A DNA stretch of 64,000 nucleotides, taken from positions 8,105,325 through 8,169,324 of the forward strand of contig NC_057006.1 in assembly GCF_000002595.2 (NCBI RefSeq), written 5' to 3'. Source of the DNA: Chlamydomonas reinhardtii (lineage: Eukaryota; Chlorophyta; Chlorophyceae; Chlamydomonadales; Chlamydomonadaceae). The translations under genes and the position numbers were made by a program. How positions within the stretch are numbered: the first letter of the stretch is position 1; each line of letters starts with the position of its first letter. Positions 48,201 through 58,638 of this stretch are shown one piece after another. The notes under the pieces are model-generated. The model saw nothing but the letters and a program-made list of their open reading frames with translations, did no database searches and had not been told where the DNA came from.

Positions 48201-49236
48201 GAATGCCTGCACGTCCGCACACGCGTGTGCGCTCAGCATGCGCATGTGCGCTCACAGCCAGCCGCACCCACCCGCCAGCGCGGCCCGCGATTGTGGCGAC
48301 ACGGTCACCACCACCGCCAATGTCGGGTCAGCCAGCTTTGCAAGGAACTCGTCCCCCGACTGCTGCTGCAGCAGCACCGTCTCCGCGCTGGTAATGCAGC
48401 CACTGCATGCCAGGCAGTCGTGCAATGACACCTGCAGCGACATACAACCCCACCGCGGGGGTTAGCGTGGTGAAGGTTTGGCGGCGGGTGGGGAGAAGGA
48501 AATGGGTGGTTGTGGTGCCTCACTTGCCGGGGTACGGGCGTACGGCCACAGCTGTTTAGCATAGAGCAGGGAGGCTGCTGCAGCAAAGCTAAGCCCTTAC
48601 GACGTTCCAGCTTCTCCAAAGCGCTGATTGCGGCTGCCATGAGCCCGCGTGTCTACGCCTTACCTTTACTGGGTCCCCAGGGGCGGGGGCATTGAGACTG
48701 CCTGGCGGCGCGGCGCCGGCGGCGGCGGCACTGGCTCGAACACGCGGCTGCAGCTGCACCTCCTCAGTCATCTGCGTCGGGACATGAGAGCGCCCGTGTG
48801 TGACACAAGACTCTCATTGACAATACAAACGTGGCGCGATGAGGAAGTGTTTTGTCACATACGGTAGTGGGAACAGGTAGCTGGGTCCGCAGTGCCACGG
48901 CATTCCAGGCGTTGGCACGTGACCGGCTGCACTTCCCAGTGTCCCAGCAAAGGCACTGAGCGGCAAGCCACCGGCATATCAACACACCAACGTGCATTAT
49001 CCGTGTCCCCATCACCACCCATAACGCCCGTTCACGCAAGTCCAGCCCAGCAGGACACACGGCACACACGCCGCCGATATCCGCGCAGCGCACCTACGCC
49101 CGCCCAACCCCTCCGCAAGGCCTCCGCCACTCACCTCGACAGTTTTAAGCTTTCCATTTAGCGCCACAACGCAGTCCTGCGACGGCGCGATGTAGTCGTT
49201 CAGGTCGGCCACGCGAATCGTCGAGGAGAACTCCAT
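45205..49236 (-). CDS. NAR1: NAR1 / CIAO3, cytosolic Fe-S assembly factor
   Basis: Eleven exons on the minus strand: 49236-49135, 48771-48664, 48431-48272, 48036-47898, 47607-47465, 47293-47220, 47019-46729, 46602-46237, 46108-46013, 45812-45660, 45366-45205. All phases agree, giving 597 aa. Family: [FeFe]-hydrogenase-like NARF/Nar1 proteins, which pass Fe-S clusters to the CIA targeting complex in the cytosol. N-terminal cluster ligands are SQDC and DCLACSGC. C-terminal H-cluster-like ligands are [30 protein letters not shown] and [14 protein letters not shown], all intact. The protein ends in W, the C-terminal aromatic residue typical of CIA adaptors and clients. It exceeds the usual ~480-540 aa because of two low-complexity acidic/Ala/Ser inserts (exons 47019-46729 and 46602-46237). 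It is the only gene here whose function is essential in nearly all eukaryotes. Confidence 0.92.
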
Positions 49237-49550
49237 TGCCGCAGACCCGCCGCCGGCCAGTCGCTCGTTTCGGTCCTGATTTAGTACTGCTATAGAAGTA
49301 ATATGGTAGACAAGCGCGTGCGGCGCCGAAGCGCAATTGTGCGGGGCTTGATGCAAGTGCGTTGCCTCGCCCCAAGCGTATATAAGTAAGTTGATTTGAT
49401 ACTACGATAATTATATAAACTGACTATGCAGATGTTGTCAATGAAAGCAAGGCTGAAACGTAATTCTCGTTGTGCCCGCCAAACTCAATCGCGGGGCCCC
49501 GCTAAACCCTAGGTGCCTCCACAACAAGCAAATATGTATCTTTGATAATT
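49237..49550. promoter_or_regulatory. probable bidirectional promoter (NAR1 / repeat protein)
   Basis: 314 bases separate the divergent start codons of NAR1 (-) and the plastid repeat protein (+). The centre (49,380-49,430) is AT-rich (TATATAAG and ATTATATAAACTG), giving TATA-like candidates, one toward each side. This is inferred from arrangement and composition only. Confidence 0.45.
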
Positions 49551-52500
49551 ATGCAAGTCTACGGCGACGCGATGCCTTTGGCTGGTGCGCTGTCTGGGCC
49601 CGGCGTGCTGCCGACACGACCGGCCCAGCGATGCTGCCCTGCTCCAGAGCAGCGACTGCCTATTGCTCGGTGCTTCTCGCTCGTTGCGGCTTGTCACAGC
49701 TTTTCGAGCGCTAGCACGGGCCAATGTTTGCTGTCAGCAACGACTGTTGCAGTCGCTGGCGCCCTTTCCACGGGCTGGAATTCCGCGGCCGGTGCACTCT
49801 CGCCGGCACCCAGCGCTGGCCAGCGCCTGCAGTGGCGACGGCGGGTAATAGCAGTTGCTCGCAGTCGGCGGGACGCAGAGGGCGACAGTGGCTTTGATGC
49901 GGGCGCCGTGGATGCGGCAGGTGAATACGCGGCTGGCATTGCTGCTGGGCGTTGCCGGAACTACCCCCCGTACGTCTCGTCACATGGCGTATGTCAACAA
50001 CCATGCTGGTCGGCCATCCACTTGCACTTGCAGTAACCTGGTATCATCCCCTGCGCCGCCTCCTTCGCAGAGACATTCGCCTTCGTGGGGCTCCTTATGC
50101 AGGGCCACCGGCTGCCCTGGCACTCGCCACCACCGCCCGCCGCCGCTGCTCCCGCCACCTCACGGCGCAAAGCTACTGCTGTCGCATCTGCTGCCACCGC
50201 TACTGCCACACTGCCAACCACCATCAACACATCGGGGTTGGCAGTAGCATCAGACGCGGGGCTACAGCCGCAGCTACAGCTGGATCCGCAGTACGCGTGG
50301 GTGCCGTACGGCGGGGCGCTGTACCTGCCGCTGTGGGCACGGGGCGGGCACAATGAATGGTGGCGGCTGCGCCGAGTGCCCGTAGCACAACCTCAACCGG
50401 CCTCCACCCTCACGCCCCAGCCCAAGTCGGCGGCTCCCCTGTCGGCGACAGCGGGAGTGCGGAGGGGTGCGGAGGGGCAGACGCGGGACGGGCAAGAGCT
50501 GACCGAGGAGCAGGCGAGCTTGGACGAGCTCCAACAGAAGCAGCAGCAGCAGCAGCGGGAAGGGCAGCAGCCGGCGAAAAGGAAGGCGCTGTGGGTGCTG
50601 GGCAGCGACATTCCCGACCGCCAGAGCAAAGCATCGGCGCCTGGCCCCGCCGCACCGGCACAGGGCACAAGCGCCAAGCCGCGTGGGGGCATTGCCTGGG
50701 CTGGCACACAGGATGTGGGTGAGGAGGACGGGCGAGCAGCGGCCGCAGAAGCGCCTGCCTTGCCTGCAACGCCAGCTCCAAAGAAGTCGCTGTTTATTCT
50801 GGGATCGTCCATACCCCAGCGGCCGCCCCCGGTGCCAGCGCCTGCCAGCTCCGGCGAGCAGGCGGATGCAGCACCGCTGCCGCCGCCGGCTGGGCGGAAG
50901 AACGGGTCGCTGTTTATGCGAGGCGGAGACATCCCGCAACGCAGCCGACCCGACCCGTCACGCGCCACAGCGGAGGCGGAGGAGCAGCAGCAGCAGCAGC
51001 AGGGGCAGCAGCAGGGGCAGCAGGGGTTGGCCAAGCAGCCCCTGACCTGGTCAGGGGCGTTGGGGTCCAGTTCGGCTTCGGTTCCGGCCGGTCCGGCGGG
51101 CAGCTCGGATGGAGGCGAGGTGGCGGAGGGGGCAGCCGGCGCCGCCCAGCGACGGTCGCTGTTCATGCGAGGCGGCTCGATTCCCTTTCGTGGGGAGGCT
51201 CTGCCAGGTGCGGCACCACCGCAGCCGCAGCCGCAGTCGGCTTCCCCTGCGCAGCGTGGCCGAGCAATTGCCTGGGGCTCGGCGGCGCCTGCGGCAGCGT
51301 CGGCTGCAGCGCTGACGTCGGACTCAGGCGGCGAGCGGACGGCTGCAGGGGGGCTGCGGGATGAGGCACCGCAAGGAAAGCGGTCGCTGTTCATGCGCGG
51401 CAGCGACATTCCGCAGCGCGGCACCGCCGTGCCGCAGCAGCCGTCAGCAGCAGCATCGCCGGCAGGGCCGGCGTCGGGGGCACTTCCACAAGCACCGGGA
51501 CCTGGACTTGGACTGGGGCCGGCGCCGGCGTCTCAGGCCAAAGGCTCACGCCAGCCGCTAGGACAGGGGCCGGCGCAGGGCCAGGGCTTGAATCAAGACC
51601 GGGGCCCGGCTGCCCCAAAGAAGTCTCTGTTCATGCTGGGATCAGCCATCCCGCACGGGGCTGGTGCGCCGCCGCCCCCGCCACCAGCACCAGCACCACC
51701 ACCGGCCCCGCGGCCACAAGCGGCGCCGCTCTTTGTGCCACGGCCGGCAGCTGTGCCGGCCACACAGCCAGTCACGGGGTTGCCCGCCGTGCGCGGAGCA
51801 CGCTTAGACACTAGCGCTGGCATAGACGAGGAGGGCTGGGAGCTGGAGAGCTCGGATGAAGAAGACGGCTGGGAGGCAACGGCTGGCGCTGCGCCGCTGG
51901 CGCCGTCGTTGCCGCCGACGCCGACGCCGAAACAGGGCATGGCTGCGGCAGCGGGACCCGCCGCTCCGGGCCGGTCCTGGTTCGTGCGCGGCAGCGACAT
52001 TCCCTTCCGGCCCCCTGCGGCGGCGGCACCAACGGCACCACCACCGCCACCGCCTTTGCGGCCATCAGCGAATTCACCTGCCTCCAACGTGGGGCTATCA
52101 CGGGCTGCATGGCCAGCGCCTTCGCAGCCACAGCCACAGCCACAGCCGCAGCCACAGCCACAGTTGCAGTCGCAGTCGCGGACTGAGGTGACGGCTGCCA
52201 GCGCGCCTGCTGCCGCCGTCAGCAGCCCCACGGGCCGCCGCGGCCGCCGCAACCCCCTCGGCAAGCCGCCCGGTGCCGCGCCACCTGCTGGGGCTGCTGG
52301 GGCTGGGGCTGGGGCTGGGGCTGGGGCTGGTGGGGCTGAGGCAGCCGCCAGTGGGCCTGGTGCGGCAAGCGAGTTGGGCGCCCAAACGGCAGTGGGCCCG
52401 GCGCCCGCAGCAGCCGCTGCTGCTGCTCCGCCTGCAGACCCGACTCCGGGGAAGGCAGCTGCCGCTGGCCCCGCAGCTGCAGCCGCAGAAGGCGCAGAAG

Positions 52501-54978
52501 GCGCAGCCCCCAAGAAGCGGCGCGTGCGCGCCACCGCCATCCGCAATACGATTGTGATGCCGCGCGCCACCGCCTCACCGCCTGCTGACGAGGGTCACAG
52601 CAATGCCCTCGTGGGCGGTCCTGCCGCCGGCGGAGTGGACGCCTTGACGCCGCTGGAGGCTGGCAGTGGGGACAGGGCTGCGCAGCCGGACGCAAGCGCA
52701 GCAGGTGGTGTAACCGGGATGCCGGCTGCGCCACCCGCTACAGTCACAGCTGCAGGGGCGCCCGCCCGGCGACGAGCACGAGCCACCGCGCTGCGGCCCA
52801 CGTCTGAGCCGCCGCCAGCAGACGGCGACACCGGCACAACGCAAGAGCCAGCCACCAACAGCGGAAGCGCCGGGCGGAAGCTAGGCGCGGTTGCCGCCGG
52901 TCAGCCGGTGGCTGTAGCACGGCTTCCGTCGGCTGCTACAGCCGCGCCCGTGCGCGTGCGTGTCTGGGGCCTGCGGGCACCTGCTCCGGGCGCCGCGTCC
53001 TCGCCAGCGCCAGCTACCCCATGGCTCCGGCCTCAGCCGTCGGTGCCGGCCGCGCCCTTCGCGGCGCCGCCGCTGGCTGCAACCGCCTTCGCCCGCTTCG
53101 CTGTCACCGCCACAGCTAGCGCGGTGCTGGCGGTGGCGGCGGCGGCGGGTGCGGCTGGGGCGCTGCCAACCACGCGTCGCGTCGGCCGCGCTGGTGGCGC
53201 CGCTACAGCTACTGCATCGGCTGCTGCTACAGCCGCTGATGGGCCTGCTGCTGACGGCGTGGGCGGGCGCAAGGCGGACGCGACCAAGGCTGCTGTGGCG
53301 TTCGAGTGGGAGCTGTGTGTGAGCTGCTACAGCCAGACCACCCGCCCGGGAGAGCGCCTGCAGAGGTGGGGATTTAGAGCTGCCGGTTTGCTCTTCTTCT
53401 GGACAGAATGATCTGGGCCTTTGTTGCACGGCAGTCTAATCTCACATTGTGCCAAATGCACTTCTAACCAGAGAACTTCAGCCGCTAATGCTGCATGCAT
53501 TCATCATTGTTAATGCTGTGTCTTCACGTTTCGCTATGCCTGTGCCCCGCAGCTGGACGCGTGTGTGCGTTTTGGACGTGCCGGCTGACGCGCCGCTGGC
53601 GGCGGCGGTGCTGGCGGCGGAGCAGCAGCTGCAGCGGCTGTCAGACGCCGCGCCGCTGCCGGTGGGGCCAACGCCGCCGCCGGCAGCCGGCACTGACGCA
53701 TTTGGGAGCGCTTATGGGGCAGACGCAGTCGCCCCGGCGGCGTCAGAAACTGAGTCAGCCTCGACAGAACAAGCAACAGTAGCCGCATCCGCAGCCCCAA
53801 CACCAACAACCACACCGGCAGGGGCTGGCGAAGCCGACGCTGGCGACGAGGTCACACCAGCAGCTGCGGCCGCAGCGGCGCGCAGTGCAAGCGCTGTGCC
53901 GCTCACGCCATCATCGCTTGCAACCGCCCTTGCCCGGGCCAGCCTGCCGCAGGTCTCAGACCGGCGGCCCAGCGCGCAGCAGCGGTCGTTGCTGATGCGT
54001 CTGGCTAGGTCGGGGCGGCTGCGGGGCCTTGACCCTGTGGTGCTGAGGGCACTGGCTCCAGAGGAGTGGCTGGAGGCGGCGCGGGAGGCCGGATTCGACC
54101 CCGGCCTCGATGATGACGACGGCGGCAAGGAGGCCGCGGAGGCACACCGGAGGCTGTATGGTGGAGCGGGCGTGGGTGCGGAGGGCGGGACGGGGTCGCT
54201 GGCGTCTGCGGTGTCGTCGGTTTCGGTGGACGGGGATGGAGAATGGGGCGAGGAGCGTCTGGACGATGAGTTTGAGGCGGACCTGCGAGCCCTCCTGAGG
54301 CCCGGCAGTAGCAGCAATGGAGGCAGCAAAGGCAGTGCGGCCGCCGGGGGCAGACGCAAGGGCAGCACGGCAGCAGCCAGAAACGGCAGTAGCAAGACGC
54401 ACGGGAAGCAGGCTGTAGCAAGTCCCGCCGCCACGGCTGGCCTGCTACTGCACCACATCCTGGCGCTGCAGACGCTGGCGGAGGCGGCCGAAGTGGCGGC
54501 GGAGGCGCGCATCGCAGCGGCGGCCGCCGCCGCCGGCCGGCCGCCGCCGCCCAGCCGCCGCCAGCTGGGCCTGATCCGCATGCTGCTGAAGCGTGCGGCG
54601 CGTGCTGTGGACTGCGACGCCGGGCCCTGGCTTCGCCGCATCTTCAAAGGCGCAGTCAAGCCGGAGCGGCGACTGCGGGAGCTGGTCGCGGAGATGGCGG
54701 GCGATCAAGACGCCGGCGGCGGCAGTGGCGAGTACGACGTGCAACTGCAGCTGTACGAATACGGCATGGGGTCCCAAGGTTCACTGTACGACGGCGGCAA
54801 CGCAATGGCGGCGCTGGCGGCTAAGGCTAGGGTGCAGGCAGCGGCGGCGGCTGCCAAGGCGGCGGCGGCGGGGCCGCCTTTGGACCGCGTGTTGGCGTGC
54901 CTGAGCCGTGAGGGGGCCAAGCTGGTGATTGACCGGCTGAAGGCGGTCGTGGAGCGCTTGCCTAAGGAGGAGCACTAG
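49551..54978 (+). CDS. long low-complexity protein with seven LFMRGSDIP-type repeats, probably plastid-targeted
   Basis: Three exons: 49551-49920, 50071-53365, 53553-54978, phases 1 and 2, giving about 1,696 aa (start could also be ATG 49572). The first ~90 residues are Ala/Arg/Ser-rich without acids and contain RRRVIAVARSRR, a typical Chlamydomonas chloroplast-transit cleavage context. Aa ~290-770 hold seven copies of a motif [K/R/G]S-L/W-F-[M/I/V]-[R/L]-G-[S/G]-x-I-P, near nt 50583, 50784, 50904, 51152, 51381, 51619 and 51971. Some are interleaved with IAWAGTQD, LTWSGALG and IAWGSAAP. Basic RATA motifs follow (VRATAIR near 52,530 and ARATALR near 52,780), then a hydrophobic Ala-rich helix near 53,100-53,160 and FEWELCVSCYSQTT. 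The last exon has two helical regions and ends in KEEH. I recognise no family. Spacers between repeats are Pro/Ala/Gln-rich and look disordered, so a multivalent binding scaffold is one possibility. Confidence 0.8.
50583..52014 (+). repeat. seven-copy LFMRGSDIP-type peptide repeat
   Basis: The copies read KALWVLGSDIPDR, KSLFILGSSIPQR, GSLFMRGGDIPQR, RSLFMRGGSIPFR, RSLFMRGSDIPQR, KSLFMLGSAIPHG and RSWFVRGSDIPFR. The core is hydrophobic-aromatic-hydrophobic-x-G-[S/G]-x-I-P, usually followed by x-R. Spacing varies from about 120 to 350 bases, and the intervening sequences are not alike. The motif is therefore conserved by function, not by recent tandem duplication. Confidence 0.85.
52285..52335 (+). 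repeat. GGGGCT minisatellite inside coding exon
   Basis: Seven or so tandem copies of GGGGCT/GGGGCC-like hexamers encode an Ala-Gly run in the repeat protein. A (CAGCCA)n run encoding Pro-Gln lies just upstream at 52,126-52,165. Both are typical length-variable coding repeats. Confidence 0.75.
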
Positions 54979-55098
54979 CAGCTTGTGGTGGTGAGGGTGG
55001 TGGCGACGGTGCCGATGGTGGTGGTGATGCCATGATGGCGCAAGCGAAAGCCCCCAAGCCCCCAAAACGTCTTACAGTCATCCCACGCCGCCCTATCC

Positions 55099-55120
55099 TG
55101 TAAGATACCCCCAACTGTAA
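55099..55120 (+). promoter_or_regulatory. tandem TGTAA polyadenylation signals
   Basis: Two copies of TGTAAGATACCCCC lie 17 bases apart (TGTAA at 55099-55103 and 55116-55120), 120-140 bases after the repeat-protein stop. Either can serve as the poly(A) signal. The duplication includes flanking bases. Confidence 0.65.
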
Positions 55121-56501
55121 GATACCCCCAAGTCTGCACCCAAACGCCTACACTCCGTAGAGGCGCGGCCCAACATCCCAAACTTTGGGCAAGTTCTACA
55201 GTGTAGATAATTGGAAGATACGAGCACGGGTCGTACTGACCTAGCCGTGGCTTGCCTGGGGCCTGAGGAGGGCAGGACACATACATGCATTCTGTGGAGG
55301 TCAGGGCACATACATGCGGGATAAGGGCGCAAGTAAGGGAGGGAGGCACAGCTGGCTGGAGGCGCCGGTGGGTGGGGACTGCCATAGGGTGGTGGGAGGA
55401 GGAGGAGGGTGGGAAGGGCCGGCCGGCGGGAGTGCTACAGCCACGACCGCGCCTGCGCCAGGCGGCACCAACCTAGTCGTGCATTGCCTGGGGCCTGTGG
55501 AGGGCACGGGACACGCATGAAAGATTGAAAGGGACGGGGATAGGGACGGGGATAGGGACGGGGCAGGGGATGGGGACAGGCACGCACACAGGGACGGGGG
55601 CAGGGACGGATCTTGTGGCGGTGATGGCTGTGACGTGACGGCGGTAACAGCGACGGGCAGGGGTTCCCCCGGCGACGGGGGCGACGGGGGAGGTGGAGGA
55701 GGACTGAGGAGGACGCAGACGCGCGGGCCTGGCGAAGCAGGGCGGCGGCGCATATGGCTCGGTAGGACATAGAGTACACATGCCCGCTGCATTCCGTACG
55801 GTTTAGTCCGTCAACAAGGGGAGGCCGCTTCAGCGGCCGATAGCCCCCATACACCCCGCCAGGGACCCAAGTGGTCATCAACGCATAGGGCGAAGGCGGT
55901 CCCACGGGCGGTCCCGTCGCTGGATGGTGGCCGCTTCTTGCGTGTGGGGCGCGGCGCCTGCACGATGGGGGGGGGGGGAAAGGGGGTAAACCCGAAGATG
56001 GAAAGGTCCATGTCTGGTTCCCGCAGTTGACACGTCATTTTGTCAGCGGGCCAGCGATGGGGCCAACTGGAAGGCAAACTGCCAGGAAGATGCGAACTGC
56101 ATAATTGCGATGCAAATTTAAGGTTGGTATTTTTCATTTGACAACAGCTTGAACACAATCACGCGAGTGAGAGGCTCTGCCGAAACCTTGACGACGAGCC
56201 GTCAGCGAGCGCTTTCTTGATTCGACACCGAATCGAGCGGACTGGTGGGACCTGGTGTGCCTTCGGGCCCGTGCGGTGCATTCAGGTGTTTACTGCCGGG
56301 GGCTTGTACTGCCGGGGCTTGTCATTGCATTGCCGCGCCGAGACCCACCGGCCGCGTGAGTAACCAACGCTCGCTCGCTCACCTGCTCGCTGCCTCAGAC
56401 CGCAGCAACACGTGCCATTCAAACGCAGCCGATTGTAAGAAGCAGAGGCAATCCAGAAAAGCTTCACCGCTTCGGTCGGTAGCGCTAACGGCAGTGCGGC
56501 C
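55121..56501. other. intergenic, repeat-rich
   Basis: No gene is supported. It contains a degenerate 30-35-bp unit present about three times (55,252; 55,291; 55,485) with core GCCTGGGGCCTG.GGAGGGCA and GGACAC/ACATACATG. It also holds a G-rich minisatellite (GGGACGGGGATA-like, 55,528-55,610) and a run of G near 55,968. From about 56,000 to 56,500 the sequence is AT-richer and probably includes the promoter and 5' UTR of the next gene. Confidence 0.5.
55528..55610 (+). repeat. GGGACGGGGATA minisatellite
   Basis: Direct repeats of GGGACGGGGATA and shortened variants, with strong G/C strand asymmetry and several G-tracts of four. It could form G-quadruplexes. It is non-coding as far as can be seen. 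Confidence 0.7.
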
Positions 56502-57601
56502 ATGACGAGGGACACGCCAGCCGCGGCCTACACACCCCGGCCGCCGCCGCTGGTGCCGCCCGCATCCGCCGCATCCGAGGTGAGCCCTGGTGTGTAGCGC
56601 TGCTGCGCAGCAGGGCCTGCGGGGTGTGGAACCGTGACGCCGTGGGGCCGTGGGGTGGGAGGGAACTGGGGGAGGGTCTGCAGGAGGGTGGCTGGGATGC
56701 GGCGGGACCCAATGCGAGGATGAGGCCCAAGTGCCGAACAACCGCAGCGGAGGGAGAGAGCGCGTGCCGGGCAAGGGCCTATCAGGTGTAGCGGTCGGCC
56801 GCTCCCGTTGCTTTACTTCTTTATCGACACTGACAGCCCCTCGCTCCCTCACGGCCCACGTAGGGGCTACTGCCACTCAAGCCCCACCAGCATGCGCGAA
56901 TGGGACAAGGCAGCGGCAGTAGCAGCGGCAGCGGCAGCGGGGGCTGCGCCGCACCCGTGGCGGCAGTAGCCATGGGCGGCGGCGGCAGTAGCACCCTCAG
57001 TGGCGGCGGCGGCGGCGGCGGTCTCATCAGCACGACTGGGGATGTGGTGCTGCCGGCGGCTGCGACGAGCCACGTGGCGGCGGCGGTGGGCGTGGCGGGC
57101 GCGGCGGACCCGAACGGCCGTTTTGTGTGGGCCACGGGTGGGTGACTGGGCTGAGGTTGCTCTTGAAGGCTTGTGTCTGTTAGTGGTGTGCGTCATTGGC
57201 CATGGCAGCACGTGCCTGTCCAACTTCTGCTAGCTGCATGCAACTGCTTCCAACTGCCTCCATCCAACTGCCCATCCCAACAGACGGCAGCCGGCAGCCG
57301 TGGCGGCCTGGCGACGCGCCGCGCGGCGTTGTGGGTGAGTACATACGGAGCAAGCTCGCGACCGCCAGGCGGGCAAGCACGACGGCATGTACGGCATGGG
57401 GTCGGGGGGCTGTTGGGAGGCGCCCCGGTTACGGCCTCTGCCCGCCGGACCTGCCGGACCTGCGGACCTGCGGACCTTCCTGCAGCCTGTTGCACGCCCC
57501 TGACCGACTGCTTCCCCTCTTGCTGCCCTGTGCGGTCCGCTTTTCGGTCCTGCCGTTGCATTGCAGGCTTGCCGGCGGTCAAGCCGTCATCCTTCGTGTA
57601 G
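56502..57601 (+). CDS. 145-aa Gly/Ser-rich protein of unknown function
   Basis: Four exons: 56502-56579, 56864-57137, 57284-57334, 57567-57601, phases 0/1/1, giving 145 aa. It starts MTRDTPAAAYTPRPP and ends PAVKPSSFV. The N-terminus is Pro/Ala-rich. The middle is a Gly/Ser run encoded by GGC/AGC repeats, followed by a better-behaved segment (LISTTGDVVLPAAATSHVAA, DPNGRFVWATGDGSRQPW, RPGDAPRGVVG). No domain, signal peptide or membrane helix is recognised. The C-terminal half, with its Trp/Pro/Gly pattern and short exons, looks like conserved coding sequence, so a real gene is favoured. The upstream region 56,380-56,500 may be its 5' UTR. Confidence 0.62.
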
Positions 57602-58638
57602 AGGAGCCATCCAGCCAGCATCTACATCCGCTGGGAAACATTTGAAGAAGCCGGAGGCCCGTGCCTGATTCATGCTTACTTGGCTTATGAGCGTGCCGCC
57701 CGCGCGTCATGTGGCCATATCGCGCCATAGGATTGGTGGGGGTTAGGAATGATACGGTATGTTGCAATGCGGTACCTGCTGTGTGCCATTCGCGTCAGCT
57801 AGCATATTGCTGCTGACGTGCGCCATCTGAGTGCGGAGGAATGCTGAGAAACGCAGCGACACGGAGGCGGAGAAGACTGAAGCGGTTACGGCTGCCAGGG
57901 GACATCCACTGGAGCGGTTACGGGTGTCATTTTGAGTGCGGGGAAACATGGAGTCACGGAGGGGAGCGGCTATGTCGTGTGGAATACGGCTGCCCAGCAG
58001 GTCACAACCGCAAATTGCTGTGTGCCTGCCTGTCGTGACAGAGAGAGCACGTGCGGGGTTATTCCGTTATTGATGTTGATTCGGTGCGCTGTGCGCGTGT
58101 GGTGCAGACTGGCTTGCGGCACTATTGCCGGTCAAGCAAGAGTTGGCTGATGGATCATTGAGGGTGTAGGGTTTAAAGACGATTGATGAGATGGCGATTG
58201 TCCGAGCGTTTGTGATGGGAAATGTTAGCCCAGTACGCATATTCATAGTTGTTAAAACGTTACAGCGCAAACAGTGCTGAATCCTGGCATGTCAGTATGT
58301 CACGTACGGACTCGCCGCGCATACAGGAAGTACCTGTGCCCGCCTGCCTGCCAGCTTGTGTGCACCTCATTTACGTGCAAACCTGAACAATACATAACTG
58401 TCCCACTGCGCACGCTGCTGCAGCGTCTGTCAGCCAATCATCCGATATCACTCCACTCCTCTCCACTTTACTGCGACCACTCCCCAAAAGCCCGCTTGCC
58501 ACAGCCACCTGCACCCGCCCTCACAAGCATTCGCCACACAGTCCCACCCGCCGATCACCATCACCTCTCACCATCACCCACCACCACCCTCTCCCACCAC
58601 CCGCACACCACCACCCCCACCCCCACCACCTCCTCCTG
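57602..58638. other. intergenic between 145-aa gene and SGNH hydrolase gene
   Basis: About 1 kb without a supported gene. From 57,640 to 58,300 it is relatively AT-rich. A minus-strand TGTAA (TTACA at 58260-58264) could end the SGNH hydrolase transcript about 375 nt after its stop. The part from 58,470 to 58,630 is pyrimidine-rich with CACC repeats and has no coding signal. Confidence 0.45.

Noticed and set aside
50583-52014. EPYC1-type Rubisco-binding motif in the repeat protein
   Set aside because: The repeats lack the [D/N]-W-[R/K] core of that motif; Trp occurs only in some copies and in a different context.
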